This document shows, piece by piece, positions 32,001 through 46,200 of a DNA stretch of 64,000 nt (within the stretch, counting starts at the first letter, position 1; each line of letters opens with the position of its first letter). This DNA is from Monocercomonoides exilis. Its lineage: Eukaryota > Preaxostyla > Oxymonadida > Polymastigidae. The stretch lies in NCBI GenBank assembly GCA_001643675.2, contig LSRY02000005.1:498501-562500 (forward strand), in the 5' to 3' direction. Position numbers and translations under genes: made by a program. Below the pieces are notes generated by a model, which worked only from the letters and a program-made list of their open reading frames with translations, made no database searches and was not told where the DNA came from.

Positions 32001-32770
32001 CCTCGATCAAACATTGCTCGTTCTTCGTCTATGTCTTCTTCCTCTTCTTCTTCCTGTAATGCTTCAATTATTCGTTCCATTTCTTCCTCTTCTTCAATCA
32101 ACTTTCCAACTGGTTTTCCATTAAGACGGCAAATTTTCTTTTCTAGTCTTGTGATTTCATTTCTATATTCTTCATTTTCTTCCAACTTGCTAAGATATTT
32201 GATTTCTATTCCAGAAAGTTTTTGTCCCTTTTCAACTTCCAATATCATTTCATCAAGCGTTGATCTCTTGACCAAAATTTCCTCATCTTCTTGTTCATTC
32301 TGTACCTTTTGACGATCTTCAACACTTAATTTTTCTTCAGAAGACGGTGAATGACGATCAGGAGATGTTGTGAACTGAGGAGATACATCCATATATTGTT
32401 CCTTTGCAGCTGGAACGCTAACATCTTCTCCATGAGCTTGATTTGAAGAATATCGCAAATCAAAATCTGACTGCTTATATTCATCTTTTAGATCTTCTGA
32501 ATGCTCAAATTCTTGATTTACGTTGTCCGTATCTGATGGATCATTTTGAATTTTTGAATCAACAGAAAGAAATTGACGAGTCATTGACTTCTCAACATAA
32601 CCATTGGAATCTTTTGACTTTTTATTGTTCGAGTCCTATATTAATATTCATGTTATTTTAAAACACAGAAAAAAAATGTCATCAACAATATTTAAATTTT
32701 ATTTCAAAATTAACAAAACAAAAACTGATTTTTCTGCTTTAGGCGTTTGCGTTGGATCTATTGAATTCAT
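26075..32770 (-). CDS. Giant coiled-coil protein of unknown role, 1 intron
   Basis: Predicted 2,201-residue cytoplasmic or structural protein. Exon 1 is 32770-32726 (MNSIDPTQTPKAEKS), intron 32725-32636 (90 bp, GTTTTT...ATAG, phase 0), exon 2 is 32635-26075. Without exon 1 the frame has an internal ATG at 32584, but the open frame extends upstream exactly to an acceptor and joins a start exon in phase, so the longer model is preferred. Layout: acidic N-terminus (to about 330), a mixed charged and serine linker with a proline/threonine patch (about 490-550), then about 1,200 residues of almost unbroken heptad-type coiled coil rich in E, K, L, Q, and a serine-rich C-terminal 450 residues with a 12-serine run near 27000 and short coils. 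No enzymatic, GRIP, kinesin or myosin head motif is seen. A golgin-like tether or a cytoskeletal or basal body filament protein would fit, but sequence composition alone cannot decide. Confidence 0.8.
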
Positions 32771-33072
32771 ATCCTTAACAATTTATAAAGAAAAACGTTT
32801 ATATTACAAATTGTTTGATTTTTAAAACTAGTGATCCCGACCATACTTGTTTGATTTATTCTTTCATTCAATTTCAAAAATGAATTTTCATGCTATTTCC
32901 ATTGAAGTTTATCTATAAGAAACATTAAAAACAAAGGTTATAAGATATAAAGAATAAATTGTGAAATGGACGAAAATATAACAAATATTTCACTAAAATA
33001 TTTCCGGATGGTTTATTTCTAAAGAAAAATTCAAAATTATTCGAATAAATGTAACAGTAGAAGACAATACTT
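32771..33072. other. Intergenic spacer between two minus-strand genes
   Basis: 302 bp separating the stop of the CPAF-like gene from the start of the coiled-coil gene. AT-rich; must hold the 3' end signals of one and the promoter of the other. No separate feature found. Confidence 0.4.
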
Positions 33073-36000
33073 TTAAAGAAACGGAGATGCATCGTCCAAA
33101 TCCAATTCAATCCCGCCCATGATCCCGTCATCAAGCAGCAAAGTATCAGCTTGCTTATTTTTTCTTGAATGCAACACAGTCTGTTCATCTGAAGAATTGC
33201 CCTCACCAACTGCATCATTCATCACTCTGTTCGCGTCTCTCTGGTTCAAACTGTATGGATCATCAGACGATGATAACCTTAAAGCGTTTTGTGTGTGTTC
33301 GTCGCTGATCCCACCTATGTTCTCCAAAGGATGCCTTCTTGCAGCTGAAAAGCGACTCAAAAATTGTGCAGTTGCCTTTTCTTGAAGAGCATCCATTTCG
33401 TCCATTCCATTTTTGGTTATAATATTCTTCATGTCCCACACACATTTCCCCACTGCAATCAAAACACCTCCGATGATGGCAAATCCAAAGACCACAAAAA
33501 TCAAAATAATCACAGACAATTCCCCTGATGACAGATTATCCACCCCAACAAACCACTTTTTATTAGCATTTTTTATTTTTTCTTTTTGAAGTGCAGCTTC
33601 TTCCTCAAACGAAACTTTATCGCTTTTTATTTCAGGCAGCGGCTCTGGTTTGGGCAGCTGAAGATGCGGAACAGGCACGCAGTTGTTGAATCTGTTCAGA
33701 TAGAAGCCATCTTCGCATCTGCAAAAGACACACCTGCTCAAATCAAAAGACTTCCCATCTTTGCTCGTTGGATGGCCATAAATCTTGTGCGAATCGTCAG
33801 CTTTTTCTTCTTCTGATGATTTGATATTGCTTATTGCAAAAATATGATTGAAGACTCTGCGCAATTTACTCACAAGTCCCTTTTCTTGAACTTTTGCATC
33901 GCTAATTGAATTGTGGTTAATATTCGCAGATTTGCATCCTTCCTCGTCTTCCAGAACTTCCCAGCCAGCATGAACATCGAACAATTTACTCACCCCAGCA
34001 GCTGTCTTCACCCGCTCTTCTCCTTCCCACGTGGAGACAGAAGGCGAAAACCCGCTTGTCCAGTCTGCAGGGCAGTACTTGAACTCCATCAAAGTGTCTT
34101 CCTCGTCCCACAGCCAGCTCGACAGACTCATCATCGAATAGCTCATCTGCTGCCCTCTTCGCGGGAAGGGCTTCGGAAGCTTCGTTTTATCCAGATAGAA
34201 TTCCTCTTCCTCCTCCCACATCGGCAATTCGTTTTCCCTCTTTCCTTTATTTGAAACATCGTTTGTTTCGATGCTCTCTTCTTCGTTGCTCCTGTCATAT
34301 CCATCATCATAATCTATTTCTCCTTCCTCTTTCATCAATCTTTCCATCCTGCGCCTTTCCTTGTCAAGCTCCTCATCAATCTTGTCCTGCTCCTTCAGCA
34401 ACTCCTGGAACAGATCAGACCCCATTACATTGCCTGAGCAAAATGATCCGACATCAATACTCGCAGTTGGTTTCGCTGGATCAAAGCCCAATGCAACTGT
34501 CTTTGCCAACCGCATTTCCCACAAATGCTTCGCAAATTGCGCACATGCGCTTCCACAAAGCCCGTCAGTGAGCAGAATCATTTCCGAAGGCAGAAACAAG
34601 CGCTGCCCAGCATATGGAAAAGACGTAAAGAATGGAGAAGTCGTAAACGGATCTGCAAAGTCGCTATTTCTCGCAAATTGCTCTGTCCACTTCCGCGTTC
34701 TTGATGTGTTTCCATCTTTGCTTTTCACTGTCTTATTACGAGATGTCAGAAACCACCTGTCGTTTGGCTGAAGTGTCTCAAAATCAGTCATAATCACTCG
34801 ATACTGATCAGCAAGCAGCGGACTTGCATGGTCGTTGATTTGCGAGTGTGCCAAATCCACACGCCCATACAGCGGATGGAGCGAAGGAAATAAGAGGCGC
34901 ACAAGCCCACGCACAAGATCAACTGAGCCGCCGGTGTTGCTGCGCAGGTCAATGACCAGCTTTCGGCAGTTCTTCAGCTTCAGGTATTTCATCGTATCAA
35001 ATGTTGCTTTCACGAAGGAGTCAGTGTTTCCTGGCATAAATGAGCTGATTGCAAAAAGGCCAACTTTGAGATCAGGCATATAGTATGACATAATCTCAGA
35101 AGTTGAGGTTATAAGATAAGACTTCACATCATCACTTTCATCTTCGTCCTCAACTTTTGTTTCATTTTCATTTGGGACTTCATCATTCTTCGATGTCTGT
35201 GTGAGAATAACTTTAGCTTTGTGCGGAATGTTTACGGACACAACATTTGATGTTTTTGAAGTGTTTTCTGTCTGTTCAGACAGTCTATTGTGATATGCGA
35301 AATGTAATTGCTGACTTGGCTTCTCAAGCTCAAAACTTTGAAAATTTTTGAGCCGAACACTTTTTTTCGAATTATTTATTAATTTCGGAGAAAAAGTGTA
35401 TCCAAAATAATCTTTTGGATCAAAATATTCAGAAATAGACGCATTACTACTAATACCAAGAAAATTATATGGTGCAGTCATTGTAATTTGCAGCAGCTTG
35501 CTTTTGCTGGCAACAGAATCCAAGTAAATCTCCTTTGCACGCTCCAACGGCATTCCTCGAGATCTTTTCATTTTTGAATTGTAAGGAAAATAACTCCGAA
35601 GTGAATTGAGTTGTGCTGATGCTGGTTTCTCGGCTTTATAATCTGAATAACTGTTTAATTCTTGGCCTCCTTCCGTTTTATCTTCATCCTCATCGGTTTT
35701 TGATTTCCCTGGCTCAGAACACCACTCAGTCACATTTTGTATATCAGCCCCAGTTAGTCCATAAAATGGAACCTTCACATCTTTTTCTTTGCCATCCACA
35801 ATACACAGTATATTCCAGTAATCAGGAGGACAATCGAAAATCCCAGCCATCCGATACGAAAACTGAGATTGGATCGCCAAATTCAAACGAGCAGCCCGAC
35901 TTCGTGAAATTCCAATTTCTTCATCTGCCCATTTAGCTAAAGTTTCAATTGGTGTTTCATTTTTTGGGAAGCCTTTCCCATTTAAAGAAATTGCTTTAAC

Positions 36001-36581
36001 TTCACATCCAAGAACATTTTCAACTTGTCCAAATAATAAACAGAGTTCGGCTAACCCTGGCATCATTCCTTTTGTAACCACAGCTTTTAGAAAAGACCCG
36101 TTTTTGCTAAATTCAAATCCAATTGAAAATGGAGTCACATATGCAGCTTCATTGAAGCAAGGAGGATTGTAATCTGTATGTGGATCTCGCATTCTTCTTA
36201 AAGATTTAACAACGTCTAAATGCTTTTCAAATCCGTTTGTGTAGTTTTTGTTGTCAATTTCATCCAACACGGAAAGAATATCGATTGGCTTATCATTATA
36301 ATCAGGTGGAGGATTCATCAAAATATCTCGAAATGCATAGCCTTCGAGTAAATTTTTTATGCGAGACACTAAATCTTTAGTTTCATCCAACTATGCGTAA
36401 ATGCAATGAAAACGTTATTTCGTAAATCAACAAAAAAAAGCAACAATATTATAAATGCAAATACCGGAAAGTTAGAAAGACATTTAGACAATTCTGAAGC
36501 TTGAATAAGCTGAGTCTTTGTAATGTTGCATAATTCTCCATAAGTTGCTGTAGATAGCAAAAATATACAAACAAAAATCAT
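33073..36581 (-). CDS. CPAF-like S41 peptidase, type I membrane protein, 1 intron
   Basis: S41 family serine peptidase resembling the CPAF-like proteins of chlamydiae and fungi. Exon 1 is 36581-36465, intron 36464-36391 (74 bp, GTATTT...ATAG, phase 0), exon 2 is 36390-33073; 1,144 residues. Order of parts: signal peptide MIFVCIFLLSTATYG; the N-terminal helical region typical of CPAF-like proteins (LSKCLSNFPLDET...LMNPPPDY); candidate catalytic His110 in RDPHTDY; S41 core VIDLRSNTGGS at about 515-525; candidate nucleophile Ser653 in LTDGLCGSACAQF; a long acidic linker; a cysteine motif CVFCRCEDGFY at about 925; a transmembrane helix at about 996-1022 (LIFVVFGFAIIGGVLIAVG); and a cytoplasmic tail of about 120 residues ending in an acidic stretch. 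The short first exon carries the signal peptide, which explains why an internal TTG looks like a start. The gene is divergent from the beta-helix receptor. Catalytic residues appear present; substrate unknown. Confidence 0.85.
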
Positions 36582-37271
36582 AAATTAAAAATTTGTTTGG
36601 GGATCATGAAGATATAATTATTTTAATTCTCTTGAGAAGACTCAAAAAAATTGAGAAAAAATTCAACTTTGAACATGTATTAACAAATTTGATGATTGTT
36701 TCCTTTCTCATTTTCCATTTTCACATCATTTTTAATGATATGTTTAATATGCTCAATATTATCCATTTTATTCAAATGAATGAATATCGACAAATATGAT
36801 GAACGTGAAATGTTTTGTTTTCTCCATTGCATGAAAGCTTTGTTGCATTTCAGTATTATTTTTCTGAAAATAATTATCAATAATTTGAATTTCAAAAAGA
36901 ATTTCATGTAATCTGTTTCAGACAATCCATCAACAGAGCAGAATAATTAAAATGAATAAATTATAAAACGATTTGGGGCAAAATATTTGATTTTATGAAA
37001 AAAACTGAGATTTGTTCCAAACTTTTTCCGCAATCATTTCATTATAAATCGACCATTACAATGCAAATAATTTCAGAAACATTATTAAATTGAGAAAAAT
37101 TATTGTTAGAGAAGAATGGAACAAAATTCATAAAGCTAAATATATTGTCCCATTTATAAATGAAAAAATGAAAAAAATGCAATTTCTCACTTATCATTCC
37201 AACAAAATAATAATCTCAATAAGTTTTATAATGGTGAGTGTTCCCACATTTCAAAGTTGAAAGCATTTAAA
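36582..37271. promoter_or_regulatory. 690-bp divergent promoter region (CPAF-like gene / beta-helix receptor)
   Basis: The only DNA between two head-to-head genes for predicted surface proteins, so it must contain both promoters. It is strongly AT-rich with no extended open frame of protein character. A nine-codon upstream open frame (ATG 37231, stop ending 37260) precedes the receptor start. Individual promoter elements cannot be assigned by eye. Confidence 0.5.
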
Positions 37272-40200
37272 ATGTTATCAATTCTTTTTTTCTGTTTTTC
37301 ATTGATATTATTTGCTTGCTGCTTCAATGAGAATTCATTGCACGATAGCGAACTTGGATGCATTCCGCAAAATATTTTAAAAGATAAAAATCGTTTCCTT
37401 GATGAAATATTCAAAAGTCAAGCCGGATCAATTAAAAAAGAATATGAAAATAAATATTTTCAAAATATTGAATATGGTATTTGTTACAGTGTGATTGAAG
37501 TACACATTAAGTTGAGTAATGCTTCATTTGCAGCGAATCACATTTCTTTCATGAAGACAAATAAATCTGCACAAATTGAAATGAAAAATATCGCTTTTTT
37601 CCACTCCAATAATTGCAACTATCTTCCTGATTCTTCTCCAATCCATATCAAATGCACATCGCAAAGTCGGATTATGCTTCATAACATCTCATATATCTCT
37701 CTTCCATTTTTCGAAAACCCACAAAGTCTAATTCTCAGTTTTTCATCATATACTCAAATATCAATTGAAGAATCTTCGTTCTTCAATTTGCAAACTTTAT
37801 CGAATTCCAACCTAGTGTGGAGCGGGAATATTAAAAGTTCTTTTGTTGACAAATGCCAGTTCCATAACATATCTCAATCGATGCCTTTTAAAACTTGCTC
37901 AAGTCAAGTTTCATTTTCAAAATGCTGCACATTTTCAAACAGCATCATTGCAAGTTCAGTAAATGCTATTGAAGGTGCAATTATTCATGGAACACAAAAC
38001 TCAAATGCTTTCAATTGCTTTAATTCTTCTTTTATTCTCAGTGAAAGGATTGAAAATTCATTGATCTCAAAAAATAGAACGGAGACATCATCTTCGTTGA
38101 AGTTCAGCAATTGTGAATGGGTTGAATGCTCGGCAGATAGAGGAGGAGCACTGCATGTCCACGACAACATTGCTGCCGTGCTCAAAATCGCCAATTCTTC
38201 ATTCGTGAGATGCAACGCAACAAACAAGAGAGGTGGAGCAATATATGCCCTCAATATTGCTAAGTGCCTTGTTTATGATACAACTTTTCAAGAATGCTAT
38301 TGTGTAGCTTCCAATGATTATGGAGGAGCAGGAATAGAGTGTGAAAATCTTATTTCGCAACTATTGATTCAGAATTGCTGTTTTAAAGATGGATGGTCTG
38401 ATAATGATGGAGGTGCAATGTTCATTTATGATTCTCAAACAAAAATCAAAGAATGTGTCATTGATTGCGCTTTTATTAATAATAGTTGTCATTCTTCAGA
38501 AAATGGAGACGGTGGAGGAGTTTGTATTTATCAAATGAAAGGAGGAGTGGTGTTTCGAAATTGCCGTTTTGAAAATTGTGATTCGCAACGTTATGGTGGT
38601 GGATTAACAACATATATTATGAATGAAAATAATGGAATACTTTTGTATTATTGTTTCTTTCACAACAATAATGCAATGCTATTCGGTCATGATATCTGCT
38701 TGCAAAATCCAACACAAAATCACATTGATGGATCATGCAAAACAACAAGGAGCTCCAATAACAGAGTTGCTCGCCGTTCTGATGGTCAAGACTTAAGCAA
38801 TTATCTTTCCTGCGAATATGATTCAATCAGATATGTTGCTTCATTCATTGTTCAACCAAATGCAAACGACACTTACAGTTGCGGATCCTCCATGGAATAT
38901 CCCTGTGAATCAATCAGTTTTTGTGTCTCACAGCTTATTCCTGGAGTTGTTATGAATATCAATATGATGGAAGGTGCAATCTCTGAGACACATCCCATTA
39001 AAATCCTTAACAATCAATACATTTTAAGTGGGCCAACTGAAAGCGGAGCAGAAATACAAACCATGTTCGCTGAATCAGACGTGTCTCTTTTCACTGTGTC
39101 AACCGGATCGCTTGATGTTAATCATATAAGAGTTATTCATGACTCTTCAATAAACAATAATAGAGAATCGCGAATATGCTGCATTTCCAGTTCAGGTGCA
39201 ATCAATCTGAAAAACACAAATATATCAACTGATAATTCACATTCTCCTGACACATCTTTCAAAACTGAAATGATAAGAATCGTTGCTGGATCATTAACAA
39301 TGGAAAATGTTGGATGGACTCGTTTTTTTTCATCAACGTCTTTCATATTTTTGTCACAGACAGAAATTTTGTCGATTTCATTGCTTGAAACAACATTTGA
39401 AAATATTATTCGAACATCTCAAGGTGCTGCGCTTATCGATTCTTCAACTACAACCGCAAACATTGCACTAAAAAAATGTATCATTGACGGATGCGGAAGT
39501 CAATCTTCTGTTGATGGAGGTGCCATATGCATTTCTTTGAATAGCCCATGCAAGCTAAAAATTGAAGAAGGAACAATTCAGAACTGCTATGCATCATCAT
39601 CAGTTGGAAGAGGTGGTGGTGTTTTCCTAAAATTGTGCAATCTTCAAGTTGAGTTTTCTGTCTTCACATTGTTCAACAATAACGTTGCAAAATGGGGATA
39701 CGACTTGTTCGTTCAATCTCCAGATCTTCAAGCCACTTCCACAAGTGGCCAAATATTGTTGAAAATACCTTGGAACAGCACTTTCAGCACAATCAGAGGA
39801 TTGGATAATGAAGCAACATCTGTGCCTATTCCATTGTGTGTGTATCTTCTTGACCAGCCACAAAATATTACTGTGGCAAAGAATGATGCATTGAATCATC
39901 CTCTTTGCGGTTTCGAACAGTTTCCATGTTCGTCTTTGAATTATGCACTAACTCGTCAATCTGGAGACAAGTTCGTTGTTTTCAATGATATGGTCACTCT
40001 TTCAGAGGATATTGCTATCGAGCAAAATAAACATATAATCCAAGGTGCATGTGAATCTTGCGGACTTGACATAACAGACAAAATGAACGAAAATTCTAAC
40101 TCATTGATCAGCATCTCGTCGATCACACACTTAACAACCTTGAAGTTTACTCTTCCAGCCGAGCTACCATTTCATCAATTGTTCATGAAGTCATCATCTT

Positions 40201-43200
40201 CTCTTCTTGAGATCATTTCTTGTTCAATCAGCACAAAAGATCCTGACTCCGTCATCACCTTTACGTTTCTAGAAATGGATGCAGGATTCCTCAACATTTC
40301 TTTGTTCAAAACAACATCCTTGCTTTTAGGAAGCAATCCATTGTTTGTTTTAAATGGTGAAAATTCAATCTGTTCTTTCTCTTCTGTTCACATAGAAAAA
40401 GTGTCTTCAACATTATCATCTCATATCTTTTCTGTTTCAAGTAAGGTCACATTCAAGATGATGAATTCGATGTTAAGTGCTTCAACAACTTCTCAGGACA
40501 ATCAAGATCTCTCTCTTGGAGCAATTTTCGCAAATGCTCCTTTCTTGGTAGATCTTACAAACAACACAATCACAGACTTTGTAAAGAAAAACTCAAAAGG
40601 TGGTTCAGTCACGTGCACTTTGGAAGAAGGAGGAAAAATAGATATTATTGGAGGCACCATTTCCGAGTGCAAGAGTTTGAATGGAGACGGAGGAGGTCTG
40701 CGGATAGCAATGAGTGGAGCTTCATCTTTTTTCATTGGAAATGCAAGTTCTTTAGCTTCAAAGCATTGCGTGAACACGAACTCAGAGCAACTTTTAACTT
40801 TCATAGCAAAGTGTGTTGCAACAGCTACCACTGTGACAAATGCTGGATGTGGTGGAGGACTTTTCTTGCAAATTGGATCGAATGCTTCGTCATTTGTTCT
40901 AAATGACTTGCTCTTTGATCAATGCCAAGGCACAAAAGGAAAGGATCTGTTTCTTGTTGCTGATGATCTTTTTCAAGTTTTAAGCAATGATTCCATTTCT
41001 TTCAATCCCGATTTAAACGATTTCACTCGCCTCAATGGATACGAGCGGTCAACAAGCAACAACGCTTTTTCAATTCCTTTGTTGCTTTATCTGTGGGACA
41101 ATTATTCGTCTGTCATTTATGTTGGTGGAATTGGCGCTTGGGACTTTTCCAGTTGCGGAAGTGAAACATATCCTTGTTCGTCCATCTCAGCCGCATTGAA
41201 ACAACGCTTTGCAAATATAACGAAAAATTTGATTTTGCATCCTTCCTTTTGCATTCAAGAAGAGCTTCTTTTCTCTCAGAAAGAGTTTACAATTGGCAGC
41301 ATTGAAGATTCAATAACCTGCCCAATCACGGATACAGCAATCAATAAAAGAAACGCTTTGATAACATCTCAAAAGTCAACATCCTTTGAAGGAATAACCT
41401 TTTTGCTTCCACAAAATCTTATTTCTCATTCATTGATATTTTTATGCCTTTCAGATACACTGAGTTTGAATAAGTGTGCCATCCAGTCGAAAGAAGAATA
41501 CATCTCTTTTGTTTTCGGAAGTGTTGAAGGAGGGAAGCTTCTCATATCTGAATTCCAATTTTGTTACGGAACTGTCGACACAGGTGCTGTATTTTCTGTG
41601 AATGGAACGAACGGTGATGCTTCAATACAAATGAGCTTCTGTAACTTTGAATCACTTAAAATTTCAACTGGAAATTTGATTAGTGCTGCAAACAGTGATG
41701 AAAGTAATATCACAGAATGCAATTTTTCAACAATTTCCAGGGTAAAGGGGAGTGGAGGTTGCTTTCATTTCGTCTGCAGTGATAGTGTTGAATCTGAACT
41801 TCGAAGCGCAAAAGTTAGCAAATGCAATTTTGACAAATGCAGCGTCGAAGAAAAATATGCTGGAGGTGGCGGCGTGTTCTGCTCTATTGATGAGCATTCA
41901 TCTGTTTTCATAAGTGAGTGTCAATTTAGCAATTGCATCGCACCAAATGGAGATCAAACTTCCGGGTACGGGGGTGGAATATACTTCAATCTTGTCTCTT
42001 CAAATTCCAGCTTTTGCATTTCTGCTCCACGCTTTCCTCCACAATCTCCAAACAAAGCAAAATATGGCAACGATGTTTTCATAAAAGCAGTCGATTTGTC
42101 GCGTAGCATCACAAATGAAACTTTACCATTTGTTGCCAGCGTGATGGAGTCGCTCACAAAAGAGTCATTGAGGGGATATGATGGAGAAGATGAAGAACAT
42201 GCAATTCCTTTGCAATTCTTTTTGAAGACATTGAACTCTTCGTTATTTGTAAAATCGGATGGCATTGATGTGATTGTTTGCGGTTTTGAAGAGTATCCTT
42301 GCCATTCATTCGGGTATTCGCTTCAGAGAATTGCAGGAAAAGAGAATAAATCTCTTTCTATAATTGACGAAGCAATTCTGAATTGTGAAGTTATTTTGAA
42401 TGCCACAAAAGTTGCTTCTGTAGGAGATGTTGTGTCGCATTTAGTTTGTGTACGAGCGTTGGATGGAAATACGCACAATGTGATTAGTGTTGATGCTCAT
42501 TCTTCTATCAAATCAGTGAATATCGAATTCCCGAACGCTTTTAGCAATGAAGCAAATGCCTTTATTTCACTGAAAGAAGATATGAGTCATTTAACAATCG
42601 AAGAATGCGAATTTGTACAGCTCGAAGCTGATTCCACATCGCTTCAGTTTGAGCTTTTTGTGGTCAAAAAAGGATGGTTGACTCTTTATCAGACCTCATT
42701 CACCGCCATTTCCTCGTCAGTTCCCCTTTTCGATTTTTCTCCTTCTGCTTTCGTTGAAATACAAAATGCGAATATTGAAGATATTTTCCTTTCTTCGAAA
42801 AGCGCATTCATTTTGAGAGATGAAATCGAAAATGATCATTTAAATTTCGTTGAAGAAGAAAACTGCAACATTTGCTTTTCTTCATGCACATTTCTTCGCA
42901 TCCACCAAAATTTCTCTGATAATCCGTCTGCCATCCAGGCAGGAAAACGAAGGAACAACGGAATAATGATTGCAAACTCAACGTTCCAAGATTGTGGTTC
43001 GACTGTTTCACAAAAAGGCGGTTGCATGCTGCTGGAACTCCACGAGAACTTTAAGATTGTTTGTTCCAATTCCACAATTGCCGAATGTTTTGCTTCATAT
43101 GTGGGCCGAGGAGGAGGAATTTTTCTAATTGGAAAAACTGATAAAAATCAGCCTTTGCAATTTGCATTTTCAAATATAACATTATCTGGAAACAGAGCAT

Positions 43201-46200
43201 ATCGTGGCTTTGACTTTTTTATTAAATGTCAAAACATTGAAACTCAAATTGTTGAGGAGCAGTTCCAGCTTGATTTTCGAAGTCTAAGCAGCAAAGAGCT
43301 CTCGATATGGGGCTGTACCAGAGAATCGAACGAAGACGAACAAGACTTACTTCCAAAAGTTTTTTTGTTCAGAAGCGAAACAATTTTTGTTTCCGGCGTT
43401 TCGAGTAATAACACAAATAACAGACAATGCGGCAGTCTGAGCGGCCCGTGCACTTCGTTGGATACAGGCATTTCCCACATAATCCCAACAAAATATTCTC
43501 AATTATTGATCGTAGAGGAAACAAATTTGCAGTCTACAACTTCCATTAAAAGCGTTTTAATTCGGTCTTTAGATCAGCCTGAAAAAGTAATTATTCATTT
43601 GGACGAAAAAATAGAATGCGAGAAAAGTCCTTTAATTGCCTCATACGACATCGTCAAATTGGAATATCTTTCATTTATTTTCAACCCCTCGTTTTGTTCT
43701 GACGCCAACGCTTTAATTGGGCAGATGAATGGAACATTGACGATTTCGTTTTTGCTTTTTTCAGTTGAACCAAATGATTCGATCCCTGTGAAAAACGATT
43801 TAAACTTCAATATTATATCTGTTGATTGCGGTAGCTTATTATTGGAAAATTGCGAGTTTTCGTTTTTCCGTTTGGCCAGGCCGATGATTCTCATTTCTCC
43901 AAATGCTGAAGCAAGAATTGAAGACAACGTAGTTCATGATATTGCAAGCCAAAAGTCATTGTTTGCTTTTGAAAATGCTCTTTGGGTGGTTGTGCATGAT
44001 TTGAATATTTCTCGAATACAGTTTCAAGAAGGAACTTGTTGCGAATTTGAGTTTTCAAATGATTCAAAGGCAATATCGTCTTGTTTGTTTTTTGAAAATA
44101 TTACAACTTTTTCGGATATGGCATCTTCTATTATGGTCAACGACATTGAAGCACTGGAATTATCAATGGAGAATTGCTCGTTTAGGAATTGCATTTCTCG
44201 TTCAGAAAAAGGATCCATTGCCTTGATCAGCCTTTGCAAAAATGTTACAATCAGTTTTTGTTCATTTGATGGATTAAGTTCTGAGGTAAATTTGAGTGTT
44301 CAGAATTCAAAATCAGATGCTATTTGCAAATGGAATGGTTCTTTGGTGGATTTTTCAAGCAGTGATGTGTTCATGAAAGAAGCAAAAATAGAAAACTCAC
44401 CAAAAGGCGGATTGTCATTGTCCGAAGGAAGTGTATCGATAGAAAAAGGGGAATTTGCAGGAAATAACGCGCGCGTAGAGGGATATTCATCGGCACGCAG
44501 AAACATTTTGTGCTTCAATGCAAAAAAGTTGGGATTGGTTGATACGAAGGAAGGAGGAACAGCAAATGATAACAAATTACAATGGATAATTAACGATGGC
44601 TGCAATCTCGTTGGCTCTGGATTTGAAAAGGGATGGGATCTGTTTACGCCAATTCTTGAGGATATTAAGACAGAAGATTTTAGAGAATTGATAAGACTGA
44701 GATTTTTCGGAAAGATGCTCCATCCATGCAATCTATCATTTCAGGTGATAAGCTCAAAAGGTGAAGAAAAGCTGATTGAAACATATGAGCTTGGGGAAGA
44801 AGGGTATTTGACCGAGAAAGAAGCTGAAGGGATAGTAGGTTCAAATTTAATCAAAGAAGCAGAAGATGAGGCAGAAGTGCTTGTCAGGCTAAAATATGGA
44901 TTCAAAAAAAGCCCTCTATATACAGATTGCGTTGTGATAAAGAATAGAACCGAGCTACTGAAAAATACAGATGGGAACGTTGTGAAAGGAGGAAAGAAAG
45001 AAAGAACATTGTGGCCGATCATTGTTATTATCCTTGTTGTTATATTATTGATTGTTCTTATTGTATCAATAATATTCATTGTTCGATGGAGAAAAGCTAA
45101 AAATGAGAACGAAGATCTGAGAGAGATTGTGGAAGACACAGTGAGGAAGGATCCGAAACTGATTGAGATGATAACTATGGAGATGTCTCCCGAGGAGCAG
45201 TGGCGAAGAGCAGAAAGAGAGGCAGAGAAGAAGAATGATGAGAGAATGAAGAAGAGGGTGTATGATACGAATATGCAACATTCTGAATCATCCGAGCATC
45301 TTCTATCTGAGAGTGGTTCAACTGAATACATCTTGGGAAGAGATTCAGATAAGATTCCTCAATGGGCGTTAGAAAAGGAGGAGGAGGAAGAGATAAGAAA
45401 GCAGACTCCATCTCCATCCATTTCATCCACTTCAACAACTGATTCAGATTCGACTTTTGTTCGATCAGAGAGTCTGTGCCCAACCACCTCATCCATGTCG
45501 AATCTTGTGGATGCGATGGCGTGCTCATCGCCACACGAGAAGCTGATTGTGGATCTGAGGGATTCGCTGTTCATGCTGCTGCATGGGCGGAACAAGACAA
45601 AGGAAATGCCGATTGGCACATTGAAAGAAAGAGAACAAATAGCTGCACAGATTTTGTTCTGGGTGGCCAATCTCGCACTGCATTCATTTGATGAAATGGA
45701 AAATCCTCTTTCTTCACTTTCCAACCTCAGCCCGCACGTTGTTTTATTCTCTGAGCATATGGTAATCTGCATTGTGATGCACTCAGATTTATTATCAGAT
45801 GATGATTCAGATTCCTCATCCATCTCTTCATCAACAGTTGTGACATCTGCAACTGACGATGATGATGATGATGATTCACTTCCCTCATCAGCATTTGAGG
45901 ATGAGGATGACTTCAAAAAAGAGTGCCTGAGATGGAAGGCACCAGAACTGCTGATGAACAAGAAGATGGGTGCAACAAAGGAGTCTGTTGTATTTTCCAT
46001 TGGGATGATGCTGTGGGAATGCTTGACTCTTCAGATCCCGTTTGGGGAGTATCCAGCAGAGGTGGCAGGGCAGAAGATCGCGAATGGAGAGAGGCCAAGT
46101 GAAAAGTCAATGGAAGAAAGTGGATTAGGAGAGCTTGTGAAAAGCTGCTGGCAATCACAATGCTCTTTTCGTATTTCTATAGATGATTTGAAAAGAGAGC

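Noticed and set aside
37231-37256. A 23-bp intron joining ATG 37231 to the receptor frame.
   Set aside because: Too short for any known spliceosome, and the receptor already has its own ATG with a signal peptide at 37272.
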